A DNA stretch of 64,000 nt from Psychrobacillus glaciei (GTDB taxonomy: Bacteria > Bacillota > Bacilli > Bacillales_A > Planococcaceae). The notes below the pieces were generated by a model, which was not told the origin of the DNA, searched no databases, and saw only the letters and a program-made list of their open reading frames with translations. This document shows, piece after piece, positions 26,082 through 34,263 of the stretch. Both the position numbers and the translations under genes were made by a program. Where the stretch lies: NCBI RefSeq assembly GCF_008973485.1, contig NZ_CP031223.1, positions 1,922,001-1,986,000 on the forward strand, in the 5' to 3' direction. The first letter of the stretch is position 1. Every line of letters starts with the position of its first letter.

Positions 26082-26546
26082 ATGAATGAGAGCTGCTTTA
26101 TATGTAACAAACATAATGGGAGAGTTAATACCTCTGGTATTACGATTTATGAAGATGAGTATGTTTTAGTCGGTCATATTGATAAGAAAGCGAAACAAAA
26201 TTACTTAGGGCACATTATGGTCGATTTGAAAAGACATGTGCCATCCCTTGCTGAAATGACAATACAAGAAGCAAAGGCTTTTGGGATTGTTATGTCTAAA
26301 GTAAGTAAAGCTCTAAAAGAAACTGAAAATGCAGAGCATGTATATGCACTTGTTTCTGGGAATTCAGTCCCTCATTTACATCTACATTTGGTAGCACGAT
26401 ATCCTAATACGCCTAAAGAATTTTGGGGTCCTATGGAAGTGTATGGTTGGGCTGAAGCACCTATGGGTGGTAACGGTGAAGTAATTGAGCTTTGTAGACG
26501 AATAAAAACCTTTTTACAAAAAGAAGCTCAAAGTGAACTATCATGA
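26082..26546 (+). CDS. HIT family hydrolase
   Basis: 154 residues, ATG 26082 after AAGGGAGG. The histidine triad is PHLHLHLVA near residue 105, and an N-terminal CFICNKH could bind zinc. HIT proteins hydrolyse nucleotide phosphoramidates or related bonds. The gene was originally under a T-box leader, which is rare for a HIT protein and would link it to amino acid supply; the IS insertion has probably cut this control, so it now depends on read-through or an IS promoter. It overlaps the next gene by four bases. Confidence 0.85.
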   Translation: MNESCFICNKHNGRVNTSGITIYEDEYVLVGHIDKKAKQNYLGHIMVDLKRHVPSLAEMTIQEAKAFGIVMSKVSKALKETENAEHVYALVSGNSVPHLHLHLVARYPNTPKEFWGPMEVYGWAEAPMGGNGEVIELCRRIKTFLQKEAQSELS

Positions 26547-27346
26547 CTGAGTATCAATGGGTAGGTAGTCAAAAAACATTTGTGGATGAAATTGATATTC
26601 TAAAAACCGATAATAATATGATTTTAGGACGTTTTGGTGGGAATTCATCAGCAGGACAATACAAGAATGAGGATGGTTGTTTAATCTGGGAAGATCAAGA
26701 TAATAATTGGGAATTTGTTATAATACTTGATGCTCATAACTCTGCCCAAAGTGCAGAACTCGTTATAAATACTTTTAAAAGTAATAAGGAGCCTATAAAT
26801 AAACATCTTAATTTGGAAATTAATGAAGCATTCATTAATATTAAAAAACATATCTTAGGTATATTTTGTGGTAATAAGTTTAAAGCGGCTTGCGAGAAAG
26901 TAATAGGAGAAACAGCATGTCTAATTGTTATAAGAAAAGAAAATTATCTTTGGTGGTTTTCTATCGGAGATTGTGTTCTCCTTTTAAATCATCCTGAATT
27001 ATCATCATTAGGTGAGTATCAACAAAACCATAGAAGTTTTTATGAATGGATAGGACAAAATAGTACGTTTAATAAAAAAGTACCTTGTTATAGTTCAGGA
27101 ACGAAAGAATTAAGAAAGGGCGAAAATCATATATTCCTTACTACTGATGGTCTTATAGAATGTCCGAATACAACCTTCAATCTTCCAGAGGCGATATTTG
27201 AAAAGTTTGTTGGTTTATCAAATGAAAATGGTGTGAAGGAATTACTTAAGATAATTAAGAAGTGTAATGTTCGTGATAGTACAACAATAGTATCCTGGAA
27301 AATAATCAATGAAAAAAATGCTACAATGCCAAGTGATGTTAAGTAA
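26543..27346 (+). CDS. PP2C-like serine/threonine phosphatase
   Basis: 267 residues, starting in an ATGA overlap with the HIT gene. Pattern of the PP2C/SpoIIE phosphatase fold: NNMILGRFGGNSSAGQYKNEDGC, FVIILDAHNSAQ (motif with metal-binding Asp; the usual DGHGG is changed), WWFSIGDCVLLL, HIFLTTDGLIE and the closing RDSTTIVSWK where Asp replaces the family's DD/DN. Likely active but divergent. Coupling with the HIT gene suggests a shared role. Confidence 0.7.
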   Translation: MTEYQWVGSQKTFVDEIDILKTDNNMILGRFGGNSSAGQYKNEDGCLIWEDQDNNWEFVIILDAHNSAQSAELVINTFKSNKEPINKHLNLEINEAFINIKKHILGIFCGNKFKAACEKVIGETACLIVIRKENYLWWFSIGDCVLLLNHPELSSLGEYQQNHRSFYEWIGQNSTFNKKVPCYSSGTKELRKGENHIFLTTDGLIECPNTTFNLPEAIFEKFVGLSNENGVKELLKIIKKCNVRDSTTIVSWKIINEKNATMPSDVK

Positions 27347-27366
27347 GATATAGGAGTAAAAAAAAG

Positions 27367-27837
27367 ATGAAAATTAGATTGGCCACGTCAAACGATCAGC
27401 AACAAATGGTGAATGTATTAAATAAGGCGACGTTAGGTTTGCAAGCAAAGGGGATTTACCAGTGGGATTACCCTTGGGATATAAATAAAATTGTAACCGA
27501 AATAAAAAATAATTATGCGTATGTATTATTATTAGATGAAGATATAGTTGGGACTTTTTGTATAAAGGATATAGATGCTTTAAGTGAATTAACAATTGAT
27601 TCTAAAAGTAATTACTTGTCTCAAATTGCCATTTTGCCAGAATACCAAGGTAATAATTATGGTTCCGAAGTAACGGACTTTGCTTGTTCTTTTGCAAAGG
27701 AAGGAAATAAGACGATGTATTTAGATTGTTGGGCTGGAAATAAAAAGTTAATAGACTTCTATTTGAATCATGGTTTTGAGTATCTAGGTGATTTTCCTGA
27801 AGAAGATTATTTCATCAGTATTTTTATATTTAACTAA
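27367..27837 (+). CDS. GNAT acetyltransferase (cassette)
   Basis: 156 residues, ATG 27367 after TAGGAGT. Pattern: MKIRLATSNDQQQMVNVLN, LLLDEDIVGTFCIKD, LSQIAILPEYQGNNYGSEV (acetyl-CoA loop QGNNYG), LDCWAGNKKLIDFYLNHGFEYLG. Third gene of the HIT-PP2C unit, just before the left arm of array site 4. Confidence 0.82.
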   Translation: MKIRLATSNDQQQMVNVLNKATLGLQAKGIYQWDYPWDINKIVTEIKNNYAYVLLLDEDIVGTFCIKDIDALSELTIDSKSNYLSQIAILPEYQGNNYGSEVTDFACSFAKEGNKTMYLDCWAGNKKLIDFYLNHGFEYLGDFPEEDYFISIFIFN

Positions 27838-27852
27838 TTATAAACCTTATTC

Positions 27853-27896
27853 AACTAACGGGTGCTTTACTTCAATAAGGAGTAGAGCTTTTTTAC
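27853..27896 (+). repeat. array site 4, left arm
   Basis: AACTAACGGGTGCTTTACTTC, loop, AGTAGAGC and T-run. Its right arm is found only at 28756, after an 860-bp stretch without genes. Confidence 0.75.
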
Positions 27897-28484
27897 AAGA
27901 TAAGAAAGTATATGGTTTTTCCTGCTGCTAAACCAGTGTTCATAGTGCTTTAAAGGATTATTTTACCCCGACGGATTTCTGTTTCAGGAGGGCTCTTTCC
28001 TCGGGTTGAGCGATGAGGCATCACCGCCGCATTCGCAAGCTTGCGATGGCTCATCTGTCTAACTCATGATGGCGCTGAAAAACAAAAATCAGAAATTAAA
28101 GTCACCATTTGAGAAGTATATTTACCTTATAATTAGTCTTACATCCCCACAAACTCCCTAAAAATTGATGTAAATACGGGATATCATTTTTATTTTTTGA
28201 ATAATAGTGACTTTTTCAGTGGCCTCTCACTCATCCCGATGGAATTGCCACTTTTCACTACAATCCATTAAGTGAGTAGTACCTTATAAAAAAATATGAA
28301 ATTAATAAACTAGAAATCGAGTATTCACAACGACTTGAAATGCTTTTTAATGGTGACTACCTTACGTAGGAGTTCCTATATGTTTTTACTTTTACCGTCC
28401 ATAGAATACATGAATATGTGGGTAGATGATTAGAGTTGGTGGAACCTAAAAAAATAGGTAGCATCTATAGATAAAGAAGCGCTG

Positions 28485-28516
28485 AGCGGACGAAATTGTA
28501 TCTTCGTCCGCTTTTA
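28485..28516 (+). terminator. Rho-independent terminator without an obvious gene
   Basis: GCGGACGAA/TTCGTCCGC with an eight-base loop and TTTT. The transcript it would end is not apparent. Confidence 0.7.
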
Positions 28517-28626
28517 AAAGAATAAGAAAGGATTTATTCTCTCATTAACCAAAACAAATGCATTATGTCTTTACATATTTCAAGAAGGCGACGGACAAAC
28601 AGCCGCCCCAAGATTACCGAAAAAAA

Positions 28627-28661
28627 TAGCTCGTGAAGTGACGCAGTCACTTCACGAGCTA
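28627..28661. repeat. perfect 16-bp inverted repeat
   Basis: TAGCTCGTGAAGTGAC / GTCACTTCACGAGCTA with a three-base loop. It is not followed by a T-run. Purpose unknown; could be the end of a decayed element. Confidence 0.7.
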
Positions 28662-28755
28662 AATTACTACGTTAATAGTGTAGCTGATGTTTCGTCCAAA
28701 GCACTCTAGAAATAGAGAAGACAAGGTGCACTTAAAGGGCGCTTGCGCTTTTCTT

Positions 28756-28783
28756 ACTAACGCAGCAGATTAGTTGAAGAAGG
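28756..28783 (+). repeat. array site 4, right arm
   Basis: ACTAACGCAGCAG then ATTAGTTGAAGAAGG. Confidence 0.8.
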
Positions 28784-28828
28784 AGTTCAGAAGAAGATGG
28801 AGAAATTAACTACTAGGGGGAGATACAT

Positions 28829-29362
28829 CTGAAAAGAAATATATTTATAGGATTTTTATTTTTCATAGTTTTTTTAGTCGGGTGTTCAGACGAACAAACA
28901 TTTGAAGGTTTTTTTTAACAAAAAATGAAAGAAATTCATATAGGTGAAGAAAGTTATTCGTATTCACTTGTTAATAAACAGTTTAATGTCGTACATGAAG
29001 ACGATGCAATCGCGGTATTCAAAGAGCATAAGAATCAAGAGGAAAAGATATTTATTGCATACTTCGAGAAAGGAGATAATCAATGGGAATGGAAACAAAC
29101 AAAAGGCTCCACATGGAATCCACCTGTTAAATGGTCTTCTATGAAAAATGAACCTTATATTTACTCTGGTTCAATCAATGATAATTCAATAGCTGAAGTA
29201 TATGCTGGTGATGAACGAGCAACAATAATTAACGTTGAAGATGAAAAAAGATTTTGGTTTTCTATTAGTCCAATTAAAGACGTGAAAGTTAAGATGGTTA
29301 AAACAGGTGGTAATGAAGAAATTATTGAAGAAATTAACTACGAAGAATTAGATAGTAAATAA
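28829..29362 (+). pseudogene. lipoprotein gene with in-frame stop after the signal peptide
   Basis: After the site GGGGGAGA a frame starting at CTG 28829 gives KRNIFIGFLFFIVFLVGCSDE, a typical lipoprotein signal with VGCS lipobox. The same frame stops at TAA 28918 after TFEGFF and then continues, still in frame, as the 145-residue open stretch from ATG 28925 (MKEIHIGEESYSYSLVNKQF... EEINYEELDSK). One substitution (sense codon to TAA) therefore removes export. The 3' part could be made alone from ATG 28925, but no ribosome site precedes it. Confidence 0.65.
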
Positions 29363-29383
29363 TATTTTGAAGAAATGTAATTT

Positions 29384-29441
29384 AACTAACGAGTGCTGGA
29401 GTAAAGCCTTTTTTACTAACGGTGCAGGTTAGTAAAAAAGG
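29384..29441 (+). repeat. array site 5, shortened
   Basis: AACTAACGAGTGCTGGAGTAAAGCC with T-run, then ACTAACGGTGCAGGTTAGTAAAAAAGG. The central stem has lost its 5' half. Confidence 0.75.
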
Positions 29442-29503
29442 AAATTTAGAAAATAAGTAGAATAGTTATAGTTAAAATAAGAAATATGGTGAGGCGAGAT
29501 AAA

Positions 29504-29887
29504 ATGCGTAAAACTATTTCTATAATCCTTTTTCTTTTGTTGGTAGTATTGCTTTCGGCTTGTAATGGCAAAACCTCAACGTTTTTTGGGGAAAATGAAA
29601 ATTGGATAGTAAAATTTAATATCAATAAGAATAATGGTTCAATTGAGGGAACTTTCATTGCAGAATATAAAGGCGGAAATTTAGAAGAACTTTTGAATAA
29701 GGAAGTTCTTTATGAGGTAGGTTTTAAAGAACCAACATCTGGAGGTGTTGGTTTTTTAAATGACGAAGGAGTATTAGAAGGTACAGCATTTAAAAAGAGT
29801 TGCTATTCAAATTGTGATGGTTCAGAACTTGTTTTTAACGTAATAATAGATGGCAAAGAGGAGAATATAATGCTTAATAAAAAATAG
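29504..29887 (+). CDS. lipoprotein, hypothetical (cassette, family A)
   Basis: 127 residues from ATG 29504. Lipobox LSAC (Cys about 19) followed by NGKTSTFFGENENWIVKFNI. The mature domain carries two Cys near residue 97-101 (KSCYSNC). A close paralogue is at 36657-37058 between other array sites; the two share the signal region and most of the mature part. Function unknown. Confidence 0.72.
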   Translation: MRKTISIILFLLLVVLLSACNGKTSTFFGENENWIVKFNINKNNGSIEGTFIAEYKGGNLEELLNKEVLYEVGFKEPTSGGVGFLNDEGVLEGTAFKKSCYSNCDGSELVFNVIIDGKEENIMLNKK

Positions 29888-29937
29888 GGATAAAATTGAG
29901 GGAACCTTTGATGCCATTTGTGAAGTGTTTTTCATTT

Positions 29938-30009
29938 AAGCTAACGGGTGCTTTACTTCAATAAGGAGTAAAGCCTTTTTTACTAACGCAGCAGGTTAGT
30001 TCAATAAGG
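29938..30009 (+). repeat. array site 6, complete
   Basis: AAGCTAACGGGT, stem GCTTTACT/AGTAAAGC, T-run, ACTAACGCAGCAG, GTTAGTTCAATAAGG. Close to the consensus. Confidence 0.88.
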
Positions 30010-30181
30010 AGTTGGATTGAGATTATCGGATAGTAAGGAAAAAAAGGTAATATCAAGAATTTGTCGAAAAACATATATAACAGAGTTATGAGGTGTTTGT
30101 GATGTTCAATAATTGTAAAAGTTAGTTGATGTCAAAATTTTTATTGGCAGTATTAATATTAAACTAAAAGAGGTGTTTTAC

Positions 30182-31300
30182 TTGAAAGACCCGAGGATAC
30201 AAAAGATTGCAGCGTTAATAGTAAACCATTCAATAAAGGTACAACCAAACGAGCATATATTGATACAAACTAATACAGAAATTGAGCTTAGTGTTGTAAG
30301 AGAGATTATTAAGGAAATTCATATAGCTGGCGGTTTTGCACATAGCGATTTAAGAGATGCAACAGTAACAAGACAATTGGTTCTAGGTGGAACAAAAGAG
30401 CAGTTTGAAATCCTAGCTGAAATTGAAGTAGATCGCTTGGCGAAAATGGACGGATATATTAACTTGAGAAGTCCAGTAAATACTTCTGAGCACTCCGATA
30501 TTCCCAGTGAAAAAATGGAGCTATATGCAAAGACATATGGTAAGTTGCAGTCTGAAGCCATCTATAAGAAAAAGTGGATGACAACTCGTTTTCCTAATGC
30601 GTCTATGGCACAGGAAGCTCGTATGAGTACAGAAGCTTTTGAAGACTTCTATTTTGATATTTGTACGGTGGACTACAAGAAACTTTCTGAAGCAATGGAA
30701 CCATTAAAAGATTATATGGAAAAAACAAAGGTGGTCGAAATTAAAGGACCGCAAACTGATTTAACTTTCTCCATTGAAAATATGGGTGTGATTAAAGGCG
30801 ATGGTACCGATAATATTCCCGATGGCGAGTTGTATACAGCGCCTATTAGAGATTCTGTAAATGGAACCATCACTTTTAATACACCTTCGACGTTCAATGG
30901 ATTTACATATGAAAATATTTCACTGACATTTGCCAATGGAAAAGTGGTCAATGCATCAGCAAATCATTCGGAGAAACTTAATGAAATACTTAATACAGAT
31001 GAAGGAGCAAGTTTCGTTGGTGAATTTGCGTTAGCCTTTAATCCGAAAGTGAAAGTTCCAATGAATAATACGTTATTCGATGAAAAAATTGATGGGAGTT
31101 TCCATATTGCTTTAGGTAGCTGTTTTGACGAAGCAGATAATGGGAATAAATCCGCCATTCATTGGGATTTAATATCTATACAGCGACCTGATTATGGTGG
31201 GGGAGAAATCTATTTTGATGGTCAGTTAATAAGGAAAGACGGGCGGTTTGTTATTCCTGAATTAGATGTATTAAATCCAGAAAAAATACTAGCTCAATAA
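30182..31300 (+). CDS. M29-family aminopeptidase
   Basis: 372 residues. TTG 30182 is chosen because AGAGGTG is six bases upstream; GTG 30173 lies in that site. The protein follows the AmpS/AmpT (M29) metallo-aminopeptidases: N-terminal KDPRIQKIAALIVNHSIKVQPNEHILIQ, catalytic domain with YTAPIRDSVNGTITF (ligand Glu is in the preceding DGELYTAP), and C-terminal GEFALAFNP, GSCFDEADNGNKSAIHWDLI with the zinc-binding His and Asp, and EIYFDGQLIRKDG. Slightly shorter than the typical 410 residues. A housekeeping-type enzyme as array cargo is notable. Confidence 0.88.
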   Translation: MKDPRIQKIAALIVNHSIKVQPNEHILIQTNTEIELSVVREIIKEIHIAGGFAHSDLRDATVTRQLVLGGTKEQFEILAEIEVDRLAKMDGYINLRSPVNTSEHSDIPSEKMELYAKTYGKLQSEAIYKKKWMTTRFPNASMAQEARMSTEAFEDFYFDICTVDYKKLSEAMEPLKDYMEKTKVVEIKGPQTDLTFSIENMGVIKGDGTDNIPDGELYTAPIRDSVNGTITFNTPSTFNGFTYENISLTFANGKVVNASANHSEKLNEILNTDEGASFVGEFALAFNPKVKVPMNNTLFDEKIDGSFHIALGSCFDEADNGNKSAIHWDLISIQRPDYGGGEIYFDGQLIRKDGRFVIPELDVLNPEKILAQ

Positions 31301-31344
31301 AATCACAGTATAGCTCGGAAGTGTAAAATAAATAGTCCTTATTG

Positions 31345-31415
31345 AACTAACGGGTGCTTTACTTTAATAAGGAGTAGAGTCTTTTTTACTAAAGCAACAG
31401 TTTAGTTGAAGAAGG
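31345..31415 (+). repeat. array site 7, complete
   Basis: GAACTAACGGGT, stem GCTTTACT/AGTAGAGT, T-run, ACTAAAGCAACAG, TTTAGTTGAAGAAGG. Confidence 0.85.
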
Positions 31416-31463
31416 AATTATTCAACTTAGCGAGAATCTTATTACATTGGAGGGGAAATGAAT

Positions 31464-32009
31464 ATGAACGATTTATTTACAATAGACTGCGGTGAAATAC
31501 TATTAAGAGAGTTTAGAATAGAAGATGTAGATGCTATTTATGAACTGACTTCACAACCTGAAATTTATGAGTTTTTACCAGATTGGCGTTCGACTAGAGA
31601 ACAAAGGTTAGATTGGGTTACAAATTATGAGATACCGGATAATAAAGAGTTTTTAGCTAATGTCCCAAGCATAGGTGAAAGGTGGCTGAAGTTGGGAATT
31701 GTTTTAAAAGAAACTGATGAATTTATTGGTTTCTGTAATACTGGTATTAAAGAGGAACTAATTGGAACAAATCGAGAAGTTGCTTACTCTATTTCTAAGC
31801 ATTATAGAAATAAGGGGTACACAACACAAGCAGTAAAAGGATTAGTAAATTACCTATTTGAAAACACTGATGTTAAACAATTGAACGCTGTGGTTCTTCC
31901 ACGCAATGCAGCTTCAAATAAAGTAATAGCAAAATGTGGCTTTCATCTTAGAGGGAATGTTGAGATTGAAGATCAAATACATTATCATTACATGCTTGTA
32001 AAAAAATGA
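31464..32009 (+). CDS. GNAT acetyltransferase (RimL-like, cassette)
   Basis: 181 residues from ATG 31464, eight bases after GGAGGGG (ATG 31458 is too close). Pattern: ILLREFRIEDVDAIYELTSQPEIYEFLPDW, LGIVLKETDEFIGFCNTG, EVAYSISKHYRNKGYTTQAVKGLVNYLF, LNAVVLPRNAASNKVIAKCGFHLRG. Sole gene between sites 7 and 8. Confidence 0.85.
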   Translation: MNDLFTIDCGEILLREFRIEDVDAIYELTSQPEIYEFLPDWRSTREQRLDWVTNYEIPDNKEFLANVPSIGERWLKLGIVLKETDEFIGFCNTGIKEELIGTNREVAYSISKHYRNKGYTTQAVKGLVNYLFENTDVKQLNAVVLPRNAASNKVIAKCGFHLRGNVEIEDQIHYHYMLVKK

Positions 32010-32022
32010 TGAATTAAGTTTC

Positions 32023-32077
32023 AACTAACGGGTGCGTTAGTCAAATAGAGCAACGTCCTTTAAGACGTTGCTCCTTT
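32023..32077 (+). repeat. array site 8, left arm with terminator
   Basis: AACTAACGGGTGCGTTAG, then a different stem AGCAACGTC/GACGTTGCT with CCTTTT. The stem can also end the leftward recombinase transcript. Confidence 0.78.
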
Positions 32078-32082
32078 TGCAT

Positions 32083-32922
32083 TTAAAAGTACTTCTGATA
32101 ATACTCTTTTCTTAACCTTCCGCTTAACTGAGCATAGATCTTGGTGGTTTCACTTTTCTCATGCCCCATAAGACTTTGTATGACTTCAAGAGGAGCTCCA
32201 TTATTCAACAAATGAGTTGCGTAGCTGTGTCGAAGTTGGTGTGGATGAATTTCTTTATTAATTTCCGCACGATTGGAGATTCGCTTGATAATGTATCGCA
32301 TTTGGGCGACGCTCATTTTGTGTGGCTGTCTGGCTGTTACAAAAATAGCAGAGTTCTGATCATTCCGACTTTCTATATAGCGTTTAAGCCATATATCGCA
32401 ACGTGTATTAAAATAGACCTCCCTTTCCTTGTCTCCTTTTCCTCTTACGATCGCGGATTGATTGGACCAATTAATATGGTTCTTTTCTAACGCAACTACT
32501 TCTCCAATTCGACAACCAGTAGAAAACATGAATTCAAAAATTGCTTTTTCGATTGGGGAATGACAGGATTCACGAAGGTGTTCGATCTCCCGTTCGGTTA
32601 AATATTTAGGTATCCGCTTTCCCACTTTGGGTTCTTTGATTTTGGAAGTTGGATTCTTACTCAGATAGCCTTCTTCGTGCGACCAACGAAAAAATGACTT
32701 CATAAAACGAATGCGATGTGCAAGACTTGCTGGTTTTAAATGCTTACCGGATATAGCGAGATATTCTTTCAGTTGATTTGTATCCAGTAACTCTATCTCT
32801 ACATCCTTAAAATAATCAATTAGTAACAAAGACTGTAATCGGTAGGCCTTCAACGTTTGTGGCGAAAAGCCCTCTATTCGCTTATCAGCTTCAAACGAAG
32901 CCCATGCTTTTGTTAGTAACAA
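32083..32922 (-). CDS. XerC/D-like tyrosine recombinase (cassette, reversed)
   Basis: 279 residues from TTG 32922 with AGGGGG upstream. Residues 1-95 form the SAM-like core-binding domain (FSPQTLKAYRLQSLLLIDYF). The catalytic set is complete: Arg138 in STGCRIGEV, Lys162 in RGKGDKE, His228 and Arg231 in HPHQLRHSYATHLL, His254 in LMGHE and nucleophile Tyr263 in TKIYAQ. It lacks the extra insert that marks integron IntI enzymes. It is the only whole array gene on the minus strand and is enclosed by the two arms of site 8, so it is itself cargo. A decayed copy lies at 41148-41963. It is the best candidate in the window for moving the cassettes, but this is inference. Confidence 0.9.
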   Translation of the reverse strand: MLLTKAWASFEADKRIEGFSPQTLKAYRLQSLLLIDYFKDVEIELLDTNQLKEYLAISGKHLKPASLAHRIRFMKSFFRWSHEEGYLSKNPTSKIKEPKVGKRIPKYLTEREIEHLRESCHSPIEKAIFEFMFSTGCRIGEVVALEKNHINWSNQSAIVRGKGDKEREVYFNTRCDIWLKRYIESRNDQNSAIFVTARQPHKMSVAQMRYIIKRISNRAEINKEIHPHQLRHSYATHLLNNGAPLEVIQSLMGHEKSETTKIYAQLSGRLRKEYYQKYF

Positions 32923-32998
32923 TTCTATTCCCCCTAAAATAGTAATATTAAAAGGATTATTGCCAATTTTATAGAATTATAGACATATGGTCTGTTTT

Positions 32999-33026
32999 GA
33001 CTAACGCAGCAGTTTAGTTGAAGAAG
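32999..33026 (+). repeat. array site 8, right arm
   Basis: GACTAACGCAGCAG then TTTAGTTGAAGAAG, upstream of the reversed recombinase start. Confidence 0.85.
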
Positions 33027-33185
33027 AAATGAACTTTTGATAATTCCAAATGGAAAATTTAATCCTAATTGAATCTTTTATTTGTTTCTAACGTAGTAAA
33101 GAAAAGGGGGTTTAATTCATCATTTCTAAAAAAGAAATAAAAGTAACAATTACTATTTACTCATAGGGAAATGGGGGTTATCTTT

Positions 33186-33703
33186 TTGTGGAATGTTTTT
33201 GAAGTGGTTGTAATACTAATTGTTTTTACAATGGCAATTTTAATACATGAAATGGGCCATGCAATTGCAGTACTTTTACGAAATAAGAAAGCAAAGGCAG
33301 ATATATATATATTGGTTCATTAAGTAAAGAGAAAAAACTGAAGCTAAGTCTTGGAAGAATTACATTTTATCTAACCATATCCTTTTCAGGTTTCTGTTGT
33401 GTTTCGAATCCAGAAGAATTACCGCCATCTACAAATAAACAAAGACTTATTTTTTTTGCGGGTGGACCGATAGCTTCATTGTTTGGTTTTGTAACACTAT
33501 ATTTTATCTCCCATTTAATTTCTGGCGTGTTAGGCATTATAATTAACAGAGTTGAAATCATTAGTTTTATTGTATTCTTAACTTCATCAATTCCCTATAC
33601 TTATCCTTCATTCCTAAGACATTTAGGCGGTTTTCAATCTGATGGTTTAAGAATTTTTAACCTACTTAAAGAAATTAGAAAACACCATAAAGTAGTTTCA
33701 TAA
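33186..33703 (+). pseudogene. M50-like membrane metalloprotease with AT-tract frameshift
   Basis: TTG 33186 (GGGGGTTATC upstream) opens WNVFEVVVILIVFTMAILIHEMGHAIAV with the site-2-protease motif HEMGH in a membrane helix, and reaches RNKKAKADIYILVH before a TAA. The next frame carries on as GSLSKEKKLKLSLGRITFYL, then FFAGGPIASLFGFVTLYFISHLI (second transmembrane block) to 33703. The shift falls in an (AT)n tract at about 33301-33312 and removal of one AT unit restores 171 residues. This may be a fixed mutation or a reversible slip. Confidence 0.75.
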
Positions 33704-33832
33704 GAAGAAAATCTCTTATTATACCTACAGGGGCATTGATCCAGCAATGGGTTTAGCGTCCTATTTGTTGAACTTATTGTACCCTTCTAATCGCAACACT
33801 GGTTGGGAGAAAAATAAACAAGTAATTTTGTT

Positions 33833-33852
33833 AAGCTAACGGGTGCTTTAGC
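33833..33852 (+). repeat. array site 9, left arm only
   Basis: TAAGCTAACGGGTGCTTTA; the usual stem and right arm are replaced by ATCAAAACCATCATTTCGATGG, which can itself form a weak hairpin. Confidence 0.65.
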
Positions 33853-33955
33853 AGATCAAAACCATCATTTCGATGGTCTATTTATTTATCCAAAATATCA
33901 AGTAATTCGTAAAATACAATATGGAACCATTTTAGTCTAAATGGAGGTGAGTGTA

Positions 33956-34039
33956 TTGAGTTTAGCTACTTGGTTTGCCGTCGGCATTGGCACGGCTGTT
34001 GCAATAGGTTTATTCGGAAAATCGAAAAGGAAAAAATAA
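33956..34039 (+). CDS. 27-aa small membrane protein (cassette)
   Basis: TTG 33956 lies six bases after a very strong site, ATGGAGGTGAG. The product is SLATWFAVGIGTAVAIGLFG plus a basic tail KSKRKK: one glycine-rich membrane helix. A strong terminator follows at once, so this short ORF is a complete transcription unit and the only content between sites 9 and 10. Function unknown; size and shape resemble type I toxins or small membrane modulators. Confidence 0.65.
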   Translation: MSLATWFAVGIGTAVAIGLFGKSKRKK

Positions 34040-34042
34040 ATT

Positions 34043-34075
34043 CGTTTCTTCAATTTGAAGAAACGTTCTTTTTTT
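34043..34075 (+). terminator. Rho-independent terminator
   Basis: CGTTTCTTCA/TGAAGAAACG with a short loop and eight Ts, four bases after the 27-codon ORF. Confidence 0.88.
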
Positions 34076-34150
34076 ACTAACGGGTGCTTTACTTCAAGAA
34101 GGTGTTAAGCCTTTTTCTTATTGACCTTACGAAGCAGGTTATATAGGGGT
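34076..34150 (+). repeat. array site 10, complete
   Basis: ACTAACGGGT, stem GCTTTACTTC.../GGTGTTAAGCC with T-run, then CTTACGAAGCAGGTTATATAGGGG; the right arm is degenerate. Confidence 0.72.
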
Positions 34151-34263
34151 AGTTGTATGAAAAAATCTTAAAAGACATTCATTTTTGGAAAAGTAATATT
34201 ATTAATTTTGATAGTGGCAATAGATAATTAACTTTAAAGAGATATTAAGATAGGAGAGGTTTC

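Larger units (their letters stand above)
27897..28755. other. 860-bp gene-less insert inside array site 4
   Basis: Contains a GC-richer stretch at about 27965-28085 with several small inverted words (CGCAAGCTTGCG and CATGATGGCGC), reminiscent of dispersed intergenic repeats of Bacillaceae; a terminator at 28485 and a perfect hairpin at 28627 (listed). No ORF with a ribosome site. It may be a decayed element or cassette. Confidence 0.45.

Noticed and set aside
28944-29144. 66-codon frame
   Set aside because: Shadow of the longer lipoprotein remainder in another frame.
32161-32490. 109-codon frame opposite the recombinase (and 41220-41534 opposite its copy)
   Set aside because: Antisense shadows of the recombinase coding sequence.
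32083-32922. Prophage or ICE integrase
   Set aside because: No phage structural, replication or conjugation genes nearby; the gene is enclosed by array-site arms.
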